The position numbers were made by a program, and so were the translations under genes. A stretch of DNA of 64,000 nucleotides, from assembly GCF_028737315.1 (NCBI RefSeq), contig NZ_JAQZAO010000002.1, positions 610,909 to 674,908 on the forward strand. Direction: 5' to 3'. The notes beneath the pieces are model-generated. The model had not been told where the DNA came from and searched no databases. It was given only the letters and a program-made list of their open reading frames with translations. Positions 29,751 to 38,000 of the stretch are shown in pieces (the stretch's first letter is position 1; every line of letters starts with the position of its first letter). This stretch comes from Actinomycetospora lemnae (GTDB taxonomy: Bacteria > Actinomycetota > Actinomycetes > Mycobacteriales > Pseudonocardiaceae).

Positions 29751-30723
29751 CCCCCGTACGCCCGCCGTCGACGGCGAGCGTCACCACCAGGCCCGCGTGG
29801 TCGGTGCCCGGTGGCTCGCGGGTGAGCACGTCGACCGGGCTCGCGGGCCCCGACACGAGGACGTGGTCGATCGCCGCGAACGGCGGGACGGCCCGGTCGG
29901 TCGGCCAGGTGCCCCGCAGGCCGGCGCCGACGGCGTCGGCCGCGTCCTCCCACGGGCCGGCGAGCAGCGTGCGCAGCGGGCGGTGGTCCAGGGTGGCGTT
30001 GAGGTCGCCGACGATCAGGCGCGGCGGCTCGCCCGACGACGCCGGGGCCGGGAGCTCGGCGATCTCCCGCGCCCAGCCCTCCGGGTCGTCGCGGAAGACC
30101 GGCGCCGCGGGGTGGGCGACGACGACGTCGACGGGCCCGCCGGGCGCGAGGAGCCGGCCCTCGACCTGCGCGAACACGCCCTCGCGCAGGACGATCCCGG
30201 ACGGCGCGAGCGGCTGGCGGGCCAGCAGCGCGGTGCCGCCCGCCCCGCGGCGGGCGCGCGAGCTGACGAACGGCAGCTCCGCGGTCAGGCCCGCCGCCGC
30301 GAGCGCGCGCTCCGACGCGGGCGTCAGCTCGGTCAGCCCGAGGACGTCGACGCGGTGCTCGCGGACCAGGGCCACCACGGACGCCGGGTCCGCCCGCCCG
30401 AACTGCAGGTTCACCGACGCCACCGTCACCGTCGCGCTGCCGGGACGGCCGGGCGGGACGGCCGGGTCGTCGTCGCCGAGGGCCCGCGGGACGACCACGA
30501 CCGCGAGGACGACGGCCGCCACCAGCGCGACGACCGCGGGCACCCACCGGCGCAGAACCCCGGCGAGCACCGCCACCACCACCGCGAGCGCGGCGACGAT
30601 CGGCGTCAGGGCGAGCAGGGCGAAGGCCGCCGCGGAACCCGTCGGGGCCCACCACCAGAACGGCACCCAGGCCGCCACGACCGCGGCGGCGACCCCGAGC
30701 AGGGCGGTGACCAGCCGCGCCAC
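29734..30723 (-). CDS. Membrane-anchored endonuclease/exonuclease/phosphatase (EEP) family protein
   Basis: 329 residues. Three N-terminal hydrophobic segments (about 4-90) precede an EEP catalytic domain: VASVNLQFGRAD, DVLGLTELTPASERAL, LIVGDLNATLDHRPL, PFAAIDHVLVSG and a final TDHAGLVV. The Asn, Glu and His/Asp residues used for metal-dependent phosphodiester hydrolysis are present. Similar actinobacterial proteins have the domain outside the membrane; the substrate is unknown. GTG 30723 lies two bases after the stop of the GNAT gene, so the pair is an operon. Confidence 0.85.
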   Translation of the reverse strand: MARLVTALLGVAAAVVAAWVPFWWWAPTGSAAAFALLALTPIVAALAVVVAVLAGVLRRWVPAVVALVAAVVLAVVVVPRALGDDDPAVPPGRPGSATVTVASVNLQFGRADPASVVALVREHRVDVLGLTELTPASERALAAAGLTAELPFVSSRARRGAGGTALLARQPLAPSGIVLREGVFAQVEGRLLAPGGPVDVVVAHPAAPVFRDDPEGWAREIAELPAPASSGEPPRLIVGDLNATLDHRPLRTLLAGPWEDAADAVGAGLRGTWPTDRAVPPFAAIDHVLVSGPASPVDVLTREPPGTDHAGLVVTLAVDGGRTGVTPAP

Positions 30724-30725
30724 GG

Positions 30726-31220
30726 TCAGACCGGTGCCACGCGCTCGAGGCGCAGGAGCTCCACGCCGGCGCTGTCGACGAGCCGGCCGGTCTCCTCGTA
30801 GCCCGCGCGCCGGTAGAGGCGCAGGTTCTCGTCGCTGCGTGCACCCGTGACCAGCCAGCTCACGTCGCCGGCCGCGAGCTCGGCGTGGGCGCGCTCCATC
30901 AGCGCGCGCCCGATGCCGTGCCCCTGCGCGTCGGGCGCGACGGAGTACCGGGCGAGCTCGACGCACCCCGACCCGGTGCCGACGCCGCCCCCGCGCAGGC
31001 GCACCGACCCGACCAGGCGCTCCCCGACCCACGCGCCGAAGGCCCGGACGTCGGGACGCCCGAGGTCCGCGGCGAGCTCGGCGACCGTCTCGCGCAGCGG
31101 AGGGATCTCGGTGGTGCCGTAGCGGCGCGCCTCGGAGAGGTAGGCCGCGTACTGCACGGTCAGCGCCTCGCCGGCGTCGGCCGCGTCGAGCACGGCGACG
31201 ACGCAGGGCGCGAGGGGCAT
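30726..31220 (-). CDS. GNAT family N-acetyltransferase
   Basis: 164 residues. The acetyl-CoA loop is in VAPDAQGHGIGRALMERAH near 95-112, with ELARYSV as the preceding strand and LRLYRRAGYEETGRL as the C-terminal motif. Substrate unknown. ATG 31220 lies 5 bp after the yebC stop, so it is probably transcribed with yebC. It is the first of the genes now separating yebC from ruvC. Confidence 0.88.
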   Translation of the reverse strand: MPLAPCVVAVLDAADAGEALTVQYAAYLSEARRYGTTEIPPLRETVAELAADLGRPDVRAFGAWVGERLVGSVRLRGGGVGTGSGCVELARYSVAPDAQGHGIGRALMERAHAELAAGDVSWLVTGARSDENLRLYRRAGYEETGRLVDSAGVELLRLERVAPV

Positions 31221-31225
31221 CGGCC

Positions 31226-31987
31226 TCAGCCGACCTCGGCCATGACCTCGTCGGAGGCGTCGAAGTTCGAGTAGACGTTCTGGACGTCGTCGGAGTCCTC
31301 GAGCGCGTCGATGATCCGCAGCACCTTGCGGGCCCCGTCGGCGTCGACCTCGACGTTCATCGACGGCACGAACGACACCTCGGCGGAGTCGTAGTCGATG
31401 TCCGCCTCCTGCAGGGCGGTCCGCACGGTGACGAGGTCGGAGGCCTCCGTGAGCACCTCGAAGCTCTCGCCGTAGTCGTTGACCTCCTCGGCGCCCGCCT
31501 CGAGCACGGCGAGCAGGAGGTCGTCCTCGGCGAGCTCGCCGGACGCCTGCGCCTTGGGGACGATGATGACGCCCTTGCGGTTGAACAGGTACGCCACCGA
31601 GCCCGGGTCCGCCATGGCCCCGCCGTTGCGGTTCATGGCCGTGCGGACCTCGCCCGCGGCCCGGTTCTTGTTGTCGGTGAGGCACTCGATGAGCACCGCG
31701 ATGCCGCCCGGGGCGTAGCCCTCGTAGGTGATCGCCTGGTAGTCGGCCCCGCCGGCCTCGGCACCCGACCCGCGCTTGACGGCGCGGTCGATGTTGTCGT
31801 TGGGCACCGAGGTCTTCTTCGCCTTCTGGATGGCGTCGTAGAGCGTCGGGTTGGCCGACGGGTCACCGCCGCCGGTGCGGGCCGCGACCTCGATGTTCTT
31901 GATCAGCTTCGCGAACATCTTGCCGCGCTTCGCGTCGATCGCGGCCTTCTTGTGCTTCGTGGTCGCCCACTTGGAGTGGCCGCTCAT
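31226..31987 (-). CDS. yebC: YebC/PmpR-type DNA-binding regulatory protein
   Basis: 253 residues, the usual length. The invariant N-terminus [25 protein letters not shown] (given as [18 protein letters not shown] then AKRGKMF), [28 protein letters not shown] and [14 protein letters not shown] are all present. YebC proteins bind DNA, and recent work ties the family to ribosome function at difficult sequences. In M. tuberculosis the homologue precedes ruvC; here 4.2 kb of other genes separates them. A TAGACT hexamer at 32108-32103 may be its -10, with a leader of about 110 bases. Confidence 0.95.
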   Translation of the reverse strand: MSGHSKWATTKHKKAAIDAKRGKMFAKLIKNIEVAARTGGGDPSANPTLYDAIQKAKKTSVPNDNIDRAVKRGSGAEAGGADYQAITYEGYAPGGIAVLIECLTDNKNRAAGEVRTAMNRNGGAMADPGSVAYLFNRKGVIIVPKAQASGELAEDDLLLAVLEAGAEEVNDYGESFEVLTEASDLVTVRTALQEADIDYDSAEVSFVPSMNVEVDADGARKVLRIIDALEDSDDVQNVYSNFDASDEVMAEVG

Positions 31988-32157
31988 CGTCTCCCGCCCT
32001 TCGTCTCGCGCGTCCGTCTCGCGGGACCTCCCGCGGCGCCGCTCCCGGGGGCCCGGCCGGCACTGACGCGCGGCTCACCGCCGCGCACGCATCCAACGAT
32101 CCAGTCTACCGAGGTCCTCGCCGTGGCTCCGGGACGGTACGGTGCCGACACAGCTGA

Positions 32158-32172
32158 GTATCAGTGCGATAC
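32158..32172. promoter_or_regulatory. Inverted repeat GTATC-N5-GATAC upstream of the thioesterase gene
   Basis: GTATC-AGTGC-GATAC lies 46 bp before the ATG of the PaaI-like gene and just after a possible -10 (TACGGT at 32138-32143). Position and symmetry suit a repressor site; the regulator is not identified. Confidence 0.45.
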
Positions 32173-32217
32173 CCAGAAGAGACACCCCGACGAGACCCCC
32201 GGACGACAGGGAGCCCG

Positions 32218-32712
32218 ATGGACGTCACCACGCGCGAGCGCACCCACACCTGGTCGGACCCGCGGGCGCTCGCCGCCGAGGCGACCGGCCGCGACGGGCT
32301 CGCCTTCCTGCAGGCCATGGCCGACGGGACGCTGCCCCCGCCCCCGATCATGACGCTGGTCGGCGGCGGCATCGAGTCCGTCGAGCGCGGCCGCGTCGTG
32401 TTCACGCTCGACCCCGCCGAGTACCACTACAACCCGATCGGCTCGGTGCACGGCGGCGTCTACGCGACGTTCCTCGACTCCGCCACCGGCTGCGCGGTGC
32501 AGAGCACCCTCGAGGCCGGCGTCGGCTACACCAGCCTCGACCTGTCGGTGAAGTTCCTGCGCCGCCTCACCGCCGACTCCGGCACCTGCCGCGCCACCGG
32601 CCACGTCGTGCACGCCGGACGCCGTACCGCGCTGGCCCGCGCGGAGCTGGTCGACGGCGCCGGGCGGCTGGTGGCCGAGGCGACGTCGAGCTGTTTGATC
32701 CTGCCCGGCTAG
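32218..32712 (+). CDS. PaaI-type hotdog-fold thioesterase
   Basis: 164 residues from ATG 32218 (GGGAG upstream). The hotdog thioesterase motif YNPIGSVHGGVYATFLDSAT has the HGG and catalytic Asp region of the PaaI family, which hydrolyses aryl- or acyl-CoA thioesters. Substrate unknown. It has its own promoter region with the GTATC/GATAC palindrome and diverges from yebC. A lipoprotein gene follows after 73 bp. Confidence 0.88.
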   Translation: MDVTTRERTHTWSDPRALAAEATGRDGLAFLQAMADGTLPPPPIMTLVGGGIESVERGRVVFTLDPAEYHYNPIGSVHGGVYATFLDSATGCAVQSTLEAGVGYTSLDLSVKFLRRLTADSGTCRATGHVVHAGRRTALARAELVDGAGRLVAEATSSCLILPG

Positions 32713-32785
32713 GGAGACCCGCCGCGGAGTGGCGCCGGGCGTGTGGTGGGCTCGATCCGCCGGGCGCCGTGGACGAAGGGTCGAG

Positions 32786-34228
32786 ATGGATCGAGGGAGA
32801 CGCAGCGCAGCGGAGCTCGACCCGTCGCGGGGGTTGCTCGCCGCGGTCCTCGCGGTCCTCGCGGTCCTCGCGGTCCTCGCGTTCGTCGCCGCGTGCGGTG
32901 GCGGCGCGGCCGCCCCCACCCCGCCGGCGGGGCCCCCGGACCCGGCCCGGACCGCCTCGGCCGGCCCCGGTGACGGTCCCGCGCCGGCCGGTGCCGCGAC
33001 CGAGGGCCTGGTGTCGACGCCGGTGACCGTGCCGCCCGGGCTCGGCGCGGAACCGTTCGACACCGCGCGCCAGGCCCTCGTGCCGGCCGGCTGGTCGATC
33101 GCGGTGTGGGCGCGCGTGCCCGGCGCCCGGCTCGCGGCGTTCGCCCCGGACGGCGCGCTGCTCGTCTCGCGTCCCGGTGCCGGCGAGGTGGTGCGCCTCG
33201 TCGCCGGGCCCGGGGGCACGACGAGCACGCCCCTGGTCGGCGGCCTGACCCAGCCGCACGGGCTGTGGTTCTCGGGCTCGACGCTCTACGTCGCGGAGAG
33301 CGACGCGGTGCGGTCGTACCCGTACGCCGGCGGGCGGCTCGGAGAGGCGACGACGGTCGTCGACGGCCTGCCCGACGCGCGCAGCCCCGACCTGCGTGGG
33401 GCCTACGCCCACGCGCTCAAGAGCGTCGCGGTGGGCCCGGACGGCTCGGTGTACGTCTCGGTCGGGTCGACCGGCAACGTCTCGCCGCAGGACCGCGAGT
33501 CGACGCCGCAGCGCGCCGCGATCCTGCGCGTCCCGCCCGAGGGCGGGCCCGCCGAGCCCTTCGCCCGCGGCGTGCGCAACGGCACCGGGCTCGCCGTCGC
33601 CCCCGACGGTGCCGTCTGGTCCGCCGTGAACAACCGCGACAACATCCCGTTCCCCTACGACCGGCCCTACGGCGAGGACGACGGCTCGGCCCGCGGCCGG
33701 GTGATCCCCGACTACGTCGACGACCACCCGCCCGAGGAGCTCGTGCGCCTCTACCCGGGACGCGACGTGGGCTGGCCGTACTGCAACCCCGACCCCGACG
33801 TCGACCCGGGCGTCCCGAACAGCGCGCTGGACCCCTCCGACGTCCCGTTCGTCGCCGACGCCGAGACCAACCCGGACGGGCGGGCGCTGGAGTGCGCGAC
33901 CCTCACGCCGGTCGAGCAGACGATGGGCGCGCACTCCGCGCCGCTCGGGATGGCGTTCGGGACGCTGCCCGCGCCGTACGGGCAGGGCGCGCTGGTCGGG
34001 GTGCACGGCTCGTGGAACCGGCAGACGCCGCGGGCGCCCGAGGTGTCGTTCTACCGCTGGCGGGGCGGCGGCCTCGACGGCCAGCGCACGCTCGTCGGCG
34101 GCTTCCAGGGCCCCGACGGCTCGCGCTGGGGGCGCCCGGTCGCGGCCGTGCCCGGCCCGGACGGCGCCGTGTACGTCACCGACGACGGCGCCGACGCCGT
34201 CTACCGGGTGGCGCCGCCGGGGCGCTGA
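32786..34228 (+). CDS. Lipoprotein sugar/sorbosone dehydrogenase-like beta-propeller
   Basis: 480 residues. The N-terminus has a charged head, then a hydrophobic segment made of VLA repeats and a lipobox FVAAC (Cys near 37), so the mature protein is probably lipid-anchored outside the membrane. The body is a six-bladed propeller of the PQQ-type glucose/sorbosone dehydrogenase family: LKSVAVGPDGSVYVSVGS, AILRVPPEGG, FARGVRNGTGLAVAPDG and GVHGSWNRQTPRAPEV. ATG 32786 has GAAGGG upstream; a GTG 19 codons earlier is possible. Its first codons are made from a copy of the dispersed 30-bp repeat. Confidence 0.82.
   Translation: MDRGRRSAAELDPSRGLLAAVLAVLAVLAVLAFVAACGGGAAAPTPPAGPPDPARTASAGPGDGPAPAGAATEGLVSTPVTVPPGLGAEPFDTARQALVPAGWSIAVWARVPGARLAAFAPDGALLVSRPGAGEVVRLVAGPGGTTSTPLVGGLTQPHGLWFSGSTLYVAESDAVRSYPYAGGRLGEATTVVDGLPDARSPDLRGAYAHALKSVAVGPDGSVYVSVGSTGNVSPQDRESTPQRAAILRVPPEGGPAEPFARGVRNGTGLAVAPDGAVWSAVNNRDNIPFPYDRPYGEDDGSARGRVIPDYVDDHPPEELVRLYPGRDVGWPYCNPDPDVDPGVPNSALDPSDVPFVADAETNPDGRALECATLTPVEQTMGAHSAPLGMAFGTLPAPYGQGALVGVHGSWNRQTPRAPEVSFYRWRGGGLDGQRTLVGGFQGPDGSRWGRPVAAVPGPDGAVYVTDDGADAVYRVAPPGR
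32793..32822 (+). repeat. Dispersed 30-bp repeat, copy B (start of lipoprotein gene)
   Basis: GGGAGACGCAGC followed by the core GCAGCGGAGCTCGACC. It lies 7 bp after the ATG and is translated as RGRRSAAELDP, a different frame from copies A, C and D. Confidence 0.75.
32843..32878 (+). repeat. Four perfect tandem 9-bp units in a signal peptide
   Basis: GCGGTCCTC repeated four times encodes (AVL)-type triplets in the hydrophobic core of the lipoprotein signal. Slippage would change signal length in whole three-residue steps without a frameshift. Confidence 0.9.
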
Positions 34229-34318
34229 CGGGGAGCGGTTCCGGTTGGTCGTGCCCCACCGTTTGTGGCGCGCGCGGGCCGGGCACGAGACCCCCGTCAC
34301 GACCACGGAGGGGACCCC

Positions 34319-34795
34319 ATGAGCGAGCAGATCACCGTCACCCGCACCGTCGACGCCAAGCCCGACCAGCTGTTCTCGCTGCTGGCGACGCCGGGGCGTC
34401 ACCACGAGTTCGACGGGGCGGGCATGCTCCAGGGCGTCGAGGGCAACGCGACGGTCAGCGGCGTCGGCGACCAGTTCGTCATGAACATGCGCAACGACGC
34501 GCTGGGCGACTACCAGATGCTCAACACCGTCACCACCTACGAGCAGGACCGCGAGATCGCCTGGGCGCCGCAGCTGCACCCGCTCGACGGCTACACCGAC
34601 AAGCTCGGCGACGTGGAGGGCAAGGGCCACGTGTGGCGCTGGCGGCTCGAGCCGTCCGGCACGGGCACCGAGGTCACCCAGACCTACGACTGGAGCGGTG
34701 TCCGGGACGAGCAGTTCAAGGGCTTCTTCCCGCTGGTCACCGAGGAGCAGATGGGGCAGACGATCGACCGGGTCGCCGAGGCCGCCACCTCCTGA
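34319..34795 (+). CDS. SRPBCC family protein (polyketide cyclase/dehydrase-like)
   Basis: 158 residues, ATG 34319 with GGAGGGG just upstream. The sequence fits the START-like helix-grip fold: ITVTRTVDAKPDQLFSLLATPGRHHEFDG at the N-terminus and a long C-terminal helix (FKGFFPLVTEEQMGQTIDRVAEAA). Such proteins bind small hydrophobic ligands; no specific role can be read. It is convergent with the HxlR gene, 15 bp apart. Confidence 0.82.
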   Translation: MSEQITVTRTVDAKPDQLFSLLATPGRHHEFDGAGMLQGVEGNATVSGVGDQFVMNMRNDALGDYQMLNTVTTYEQDREIAWAPQLHPLDGYTDKLGDVEGKGHVWRWRLEPSGTGTEVTQTYDWSGVRDEQFKGFFPLVTEEQMGQTIDRVAEAATS

Positions 34796-34810
34796 GCGAC
34801 CTCCCGGTCG

Positions 34811-35293
34811 TCAGCCGGGGTCCGGGCCGCGCGCGCCGGGCCCCGGCGTGCTGCGGACCCGGTCGCCGGCGCCGACGCGGTGGCCGGCGGCGCACTCGGC
34901 CACCAGCGTCACCGGCTCCCCGCAGCCCTCGTGGCGCACCACCACCGGCGGCTCGTCGGCGCGGTGCCGGTCGCCGTACTCCATGAGCGCCATGAGCACC
35001 GGGCGCAGGTCCTGCCCGGCGTCGGTGAGGCGGTACTCGCGGCGGGTCCGACGCCCCGGCTCGCGGTACTCCGCGGTCTCCACGAGCCCCGCCTCCGCCA
35101 GCGCCGCGAGACGCCGGGCGAGGACCGTGCGCGCGATCCCGAGGTGGGCGACGAGGTCGTCGAAGCGTCGCACGCCGTGCAGCAGGTCACGGACGACGAG
35201 CACCGTCCACGGCTCGCCGAGCACCGTCATCGTGCGCGCGATCGAGCAGGCGCCGCTGTCGAGGTCGCGCCAGCGCAGGGGTACCTCCGTCAT
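34811..35293 (-). CDS. HxlR-type winged-helix transcriptional regulator
   Basis: 160 residues. The HxlR/YodB domain is clear: SGACSIARTMTVLGEPWTVLVVRDLL, RRFDDLVAHLGIARTVLARRLAALAEAGLV and YRLTDAGQDL. A Cys near residue 15 and three more in the tail (GCGEP, ECAAGH) could sense thiol or electrophile stress, as in some family members, but this is inference. ATG 35293 overlaps the stop of the upstream LLM oxidoreductase gene (ATGA), so it probably regulates its own operon. Confidence 0.88.
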   Translation of the reverse strand: MTEVPLRWRDLDSGACSIARTMTVLGEPWTVLVVRDLLHGVRRFDDLVAHLGIARTVLARRLAALAEAGLVETAEYREPGRRTRREYRLTDAGQDLRPVLMALMEYGDRHRADEPPVVVRHEGCGEPVTLVAECAAGHRVGAGDRVRSTPGPGARGPDPG

Positions 35294-36336
35294 GCCGAGA
35301 CCTCCCGCACCAGCTCGATCGCCCGCGCCAGCGTCTCCAGGCGCGCCGTGAGGTCCGCCCCGGCGGGGTAGAGCCGCACCGTCGTGATCCCCGCGTCGCG
35401 CCACACCCGCAGCCGCGCGCGCACCCCGTCCTCGGTGCCGATCAGCGTCGTCGCGACGACCATGTCCCGCGGCACCGCGGCAGCCGCGTCCTCCCGCCGC
35501 CCCGCCTGCCACAGCGCGCGGACCTCCGCGGCGACGTCGGCGAAGCCCTGGCGGGCGTAGGCGTCGTGGTAGAAGTTCCGCGTCGCCGAGCCCATGCCGC
35601 CGAGGCTGAACGCGAGGCCCGCGCGCCGGTCGTCGAGCATGGTCGCGAGCTCGGCCTCGTCCCGCGCGAACGCGACCTCGGCGCCCTGGCACAGGTCGAG
35701 GTCCGCGAGCGTGCGCCCGGCCGCCGCCGCGCCCGCGGCCAGCGGCTCCAGCGACGTGGCCGCCCCCTCCGGCACGAAGCTCGTGCCGAGCCAGCCGTCG
35801 GCGACCTCGCCGGTCAGGTGCAGCATCCGCGGCGACAGGGTGGCGAGGTGGATCGGGACGCGGACGTCGGCGGACACCGACACCCGCATCGGCCGGGCCT
35901 CGCCGCCGGGCAGCGGGAGCGTCACGTGCCGGCCGTCGTAGGTGACCTTCTCCCCCGCCATCACCCGGCGGACCACCTCGACGGTCTCGCGCATGCGCCC
36001 CAGCGGGTGGGCGAACGGCACGCCGTGCAGGCCCTCGAGCACCTGCGGCCCCGAGCTGCCCAGGCCGAGCAGGAAGCGGCCCTGCGACATGGTCTGCAGG
36101 GTCAGCGCGGTCTGCGCGATCAGCGCCGGCGACCGGGTGCCGACCTGCACGATGCCCGACCCGAGCATCATCCCCTCGGTGCGCGCGGCGAGGTAGCCCA
36201 GCGGCGACGGCGCGTCCGAGCCCCACGCCTCGGCCACCCAGCACACGTCGAGCCCGAGGCGCTCGGCCTCGACGACGAAGTCGACCGTCTCGCCCCACGG
36301 CGCGCCGGAGGCCTCGATGGTCGTCGCCGTCCTCAT
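35290..36336 (-). CDS. LLM class F420-dependent oxidoreductase
   Basis: 348 residues, luciferase-like TIM barrel. FVVEAERLGLDVCWVAEAWGSDAPS near the N-terminus, MLGSGIVQVGTRSPALIAQTAL and GRFLLGLGSSGPQVLEG are typical of F420-dependent members of actinobacteria. The cofactor is inferred from subfamily and host. It lies in an operon with an SRPBCC gene upstream (8 bp) and the HxlR regulator downstream (4-base overlap), suggesting a small regulated detoxification or modification unit. Confidence 0.87.
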   Translation of the reverse strand: MRTATTIEASGAPWGETVDFVVEAERLGLDVCWVAEAWGSDAPSPLGYLAARTEGMMLGSGIVQVGTRSPALIAQTALTLQTMSQGRFLLGLGSSGPQVLEGLHGVPFAHPLGRMRETVEVVRRVMAGEKVTYDGRHVTLPLPGGEARPMRVSVSADVRVPIHLATLSPRMLHLTGEVADGWLGTSFVPEGAATSLEPLAAGAAAAGRTLADLDLCQGAEVAFARDEAELATMLDDRRAGLAFSLGGMGSATRNFYHDAYARQGFADVAAEVRALWQAGRREDAAAAVPRDMVVATTLIGTEDGVRARLRVWRDAGITTVRLYPAGADLTARLETLARAIELVREVSA

Positions 36337-36343
36337 CGCGCCC

Positions 36344-36853
36344 TCACCGCTCGGCGCGCTCCTTGATCCCGGCCAGCGTGCGCTCGATGCTCTGCTGCCA
36401 CTCGCGCACGCGCCCGGCGACGATGCGCTCCTCCTTGTCGGGCATGCGCTCGATGACGCCGTTGAGGTTCGACGGCCCCGGCCCCATCCGGGCCCACTGG
36501 CGCAGCTCCGTGCCGTCGGCGGTGGGCGTGAGCGTGAAGCGCCACGTCGCGGTGGGGTTGTCGGGGTCCATGACCACCCAGGAGAAGCAGCGGGCCTCGT
36601 CACACTCGACGACCGTCGAGACCGTCTCCCACTCGCCGGCCTGCGGGTGGGCGTTGCGGCCGCGGAAGCGATGGCCGACCGCCGGCTCCTCGCCCTCGCC
36701 CGGCCCGTCCGGAGCCGGGAGCCAGTGCGCCTCCTGCAGCTCCTCGGAGGTCTCGGCGACGACCCCGATGTCCCTGACCAGCGGCCACACCCGCGCGGGC
36801 GGCGCCGCGACGTGGACGGACGCCTCGACGGTGGGGCAGTCGGCGTAGCGCAC
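36344..36853 (-). CDS. SRPBCC family protein
   Basis: 169 residues from GTG 36853, chosen for the GAGGAGG seven bases upstream. START/SRPBCC pattern: VEASVHVAAPPARVWPLVRDIG at the N-terminus, WVVMDPDNPTATWRFTLTP in the middle, and a C-terminal amphipathic helix. Ligand unknown. First gene of the operon SRPBCC-LLM-hxlR. A TAGGCT hexamer at 36897-36892 is well placed as -10, with a leader of about 30 bases. Confidence 0.8.
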   Translation of the reverse strand: MRYADCPTVEASVHVAAPPARVWPLVRDIGVVAETSEELQEAHWLPAPDGPGEGEEPAVGHRFRGRNAHPQAGEWETVSTVVECDEARCFSWVVMDPDNPTATWRFTLTPTADGTELRQWARMGPGPSNLNGVIERMPDKEERIVAGRVREWQQSIERTLAGIKERAER

Positions 36854-36891
36854 GGGCGTCCTCCTCGGGCGTCGACAACGGCGTCGCGAGG

Positions 36892-36897
36892 AGCCTA
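36892..36897 (-). promoter_or_regulatory. Candidate -10 (TAGGCT) for the SRPBCC-LLM-hxlR operon
   Basis: TAGGCT on the coding strand, 38 bp before the GTG of the SRPBCC gene. The same hexamer type precedes pimA and thrS. No convincing -35. Confidence 0.4.
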
Positions 36898-37019
36898 CCG
36901 AGCTGGGTGCGTCCCCGATATCCAGCGACGGAGTCATGCACCGACGCGCATGGCCAGGACGCCCGCCGCGGGGTGTGCGAGCCTGCCCGCCGGCTCCACG
37001 CGGCTGATCCGCGACCGCC

Positions 37020-37643
37020 TCACCCCGCGGACGTGACGCGGTCGCGGACCTGGCGCAGGAACAGGTCGTGGAGGCGGGCGTCGCCGGTCTGCTCGGGGTG
37101 GAACGCCGTGGCCAGCACCGGGCCCTGGCGGACGGCGACGATCTTGCCGGACGCCGGGCCCCGCACCGTCCCGGGCACGCGGGCGAGCACCTCGACGCCG
37201 CGTCCCGTCGACTCGACCCACGGCGCGCGGATGAACACCGCCCGCACGGGGCCGCCGGCGATGCCGGTGACCGCGAGGTCGGTCTCGAACGACTGCACCT
37301 GACGCCCGAACGCGTTGCGGCGCACGGTGATGTCGAGCGCGCCGAGCTGGTGCTGGTCGGGGCGCGCGTCGACGGCCTCGCGGGCCAGCAGGATCATCCC
37401 GGCGCACGACCCGAACGCCGGCATCCCGGCGCGCAGGCGCTCGCGCAGGGGCTCGAGCAGCTCGAACGCCTCGAGCAGCTTCGACAGCGTCGTCGACTCG
37501 CCGCCCGGCAGCACGAGGCCCGCGACCTCGGCGAGCTCCGACGGGCGGCGCACCGGTCGGGCGTCCGCCCCGCACGCACGCAGGGCGTCGAGGTGCTCGG
37601 GGACGTTGCCCTGGAGGGCCAGGACGCCGACGGGTGCGCTCAC
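37020..37643 (-). CDS. pdxT: Pyridoxal 5'-phosphate synthase glutaminase subunit PdxT
   Basis: Releases ammonia from glutamine for PdxS in vitamin B6 synthesis. 207 residues. Class I amidotransferase triad: Cys in [11 protein letters not shown] near 79, and His and Glu in [11 protein letters not shown] near 182-184; [15 protein letters not shown] and [14 protein letters not shown] are PdxT hallmarks. GTG 37643 has TAGACT at 37656-37651, close enough for a leaderless transcript. In relatives pdxS and pdxT are close together; here 3.4 kb and five other genes separate them. Confidence 0.95.
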   Translation of the reverse strand: MSAPVGVLALQGNVPEHLDALRACGADARPVRRPSELAEVAGLVLPGGESTTLSKLLEAFELLEPLRERLRAGMPAFGSCAGMILLAREAVDARPDQHQLGALDITVRRNAFGRQVQSFETDLAVTGIAGGPVRAVFIRAPWVESTGRGVEVLARVPGTVRGPASGKIVAVRQGPVLATAFHPEQTGDARLHDLFLRQVRDRVTSAG

Positions 37644-37664
37644 GCCCTCCAGTCTAGGAACCCG

Positions 37665-37934
37665 TCAGCGCGGCAGGACGAGACGCAGCACGCGCTGGGT
37701 CGCCGACGTCGCCGCGTGGCCCCACGCGCTGATCGGGGCGGTGACCACGGACTTCGCGCCCCGGCTCCAGGCGTCGATCGGGGCCTCGGCGATCGAGCTC
37801 GCGGCCCGCGTCCACGCCGTGATCGGGGACAGCGCGACGGCGGTCACGCCCTCGTCCCACGCCTTCACGGGCGTCTCGACGTAGATCCGCACGGCGCGCG
37901 TCCAGACCTCGAGCGGTGTCAGGGGGCGGCTCAT
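37665..37934 (-). CDS. Small protein of five tandem 15-residue repeats
   Basis: 89 residues, no family recognised. After MSRPL, residues 6-80 are five successive 15-residue units of pattern [TSA]-P-x-x-[AV]-W-x-x-[GA]-[VA]-x-x-x-x-x. Pro is at 7, 22, 37, 52 and 67, and Trp at 11, 26, 41, 56 and 71. A hydrophobic/basic RVLRLVLPR closes the protein. The units look like short amphipathic helices broken by proline; the apolar faces could lie on a membrane, but that is inference. No signal peptide or Cys. It is 21 bp upstream of pdxT and 66 bp after the ManA-like gene, in the same direction. Confidence 0.75.
   Translation of the reverse strand: MSRPLTPLEVWTRAVRIYVETPVKAWDEGVTAVALSPITAWTRAASSIAEAPIDAWSRGAKSVVTAPISAWGHAATSATQRVLRLVLPR
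37695..37919 (-). repeat. Five 45-bp tandem repeats encoding the 15-residue units
   Basis: DNA behind residues 6-80 of the small repeat protein. Units 3-5 are most alike (the GATCGGGG-type segment recurs), units 1-2 more diverged, which suggests growth by duplication from the 3' side. Confidence 0.75.
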
Positions 37935-38000
37935 GCTCCCCCACGCTACGGACCGGGGAGCCCCGGCCCGGCCCGGCGGAGCGCGCCGCTCGCATCCGGG

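Noticed and set aside
31098..31110. Another copy of the 30-bp repeat in the GNAT gene (CGCAGCGGAGG)
   Set aside because: Only about ten bases match and the flanks differ, so it is a chance match in GC-rich coding DNA.
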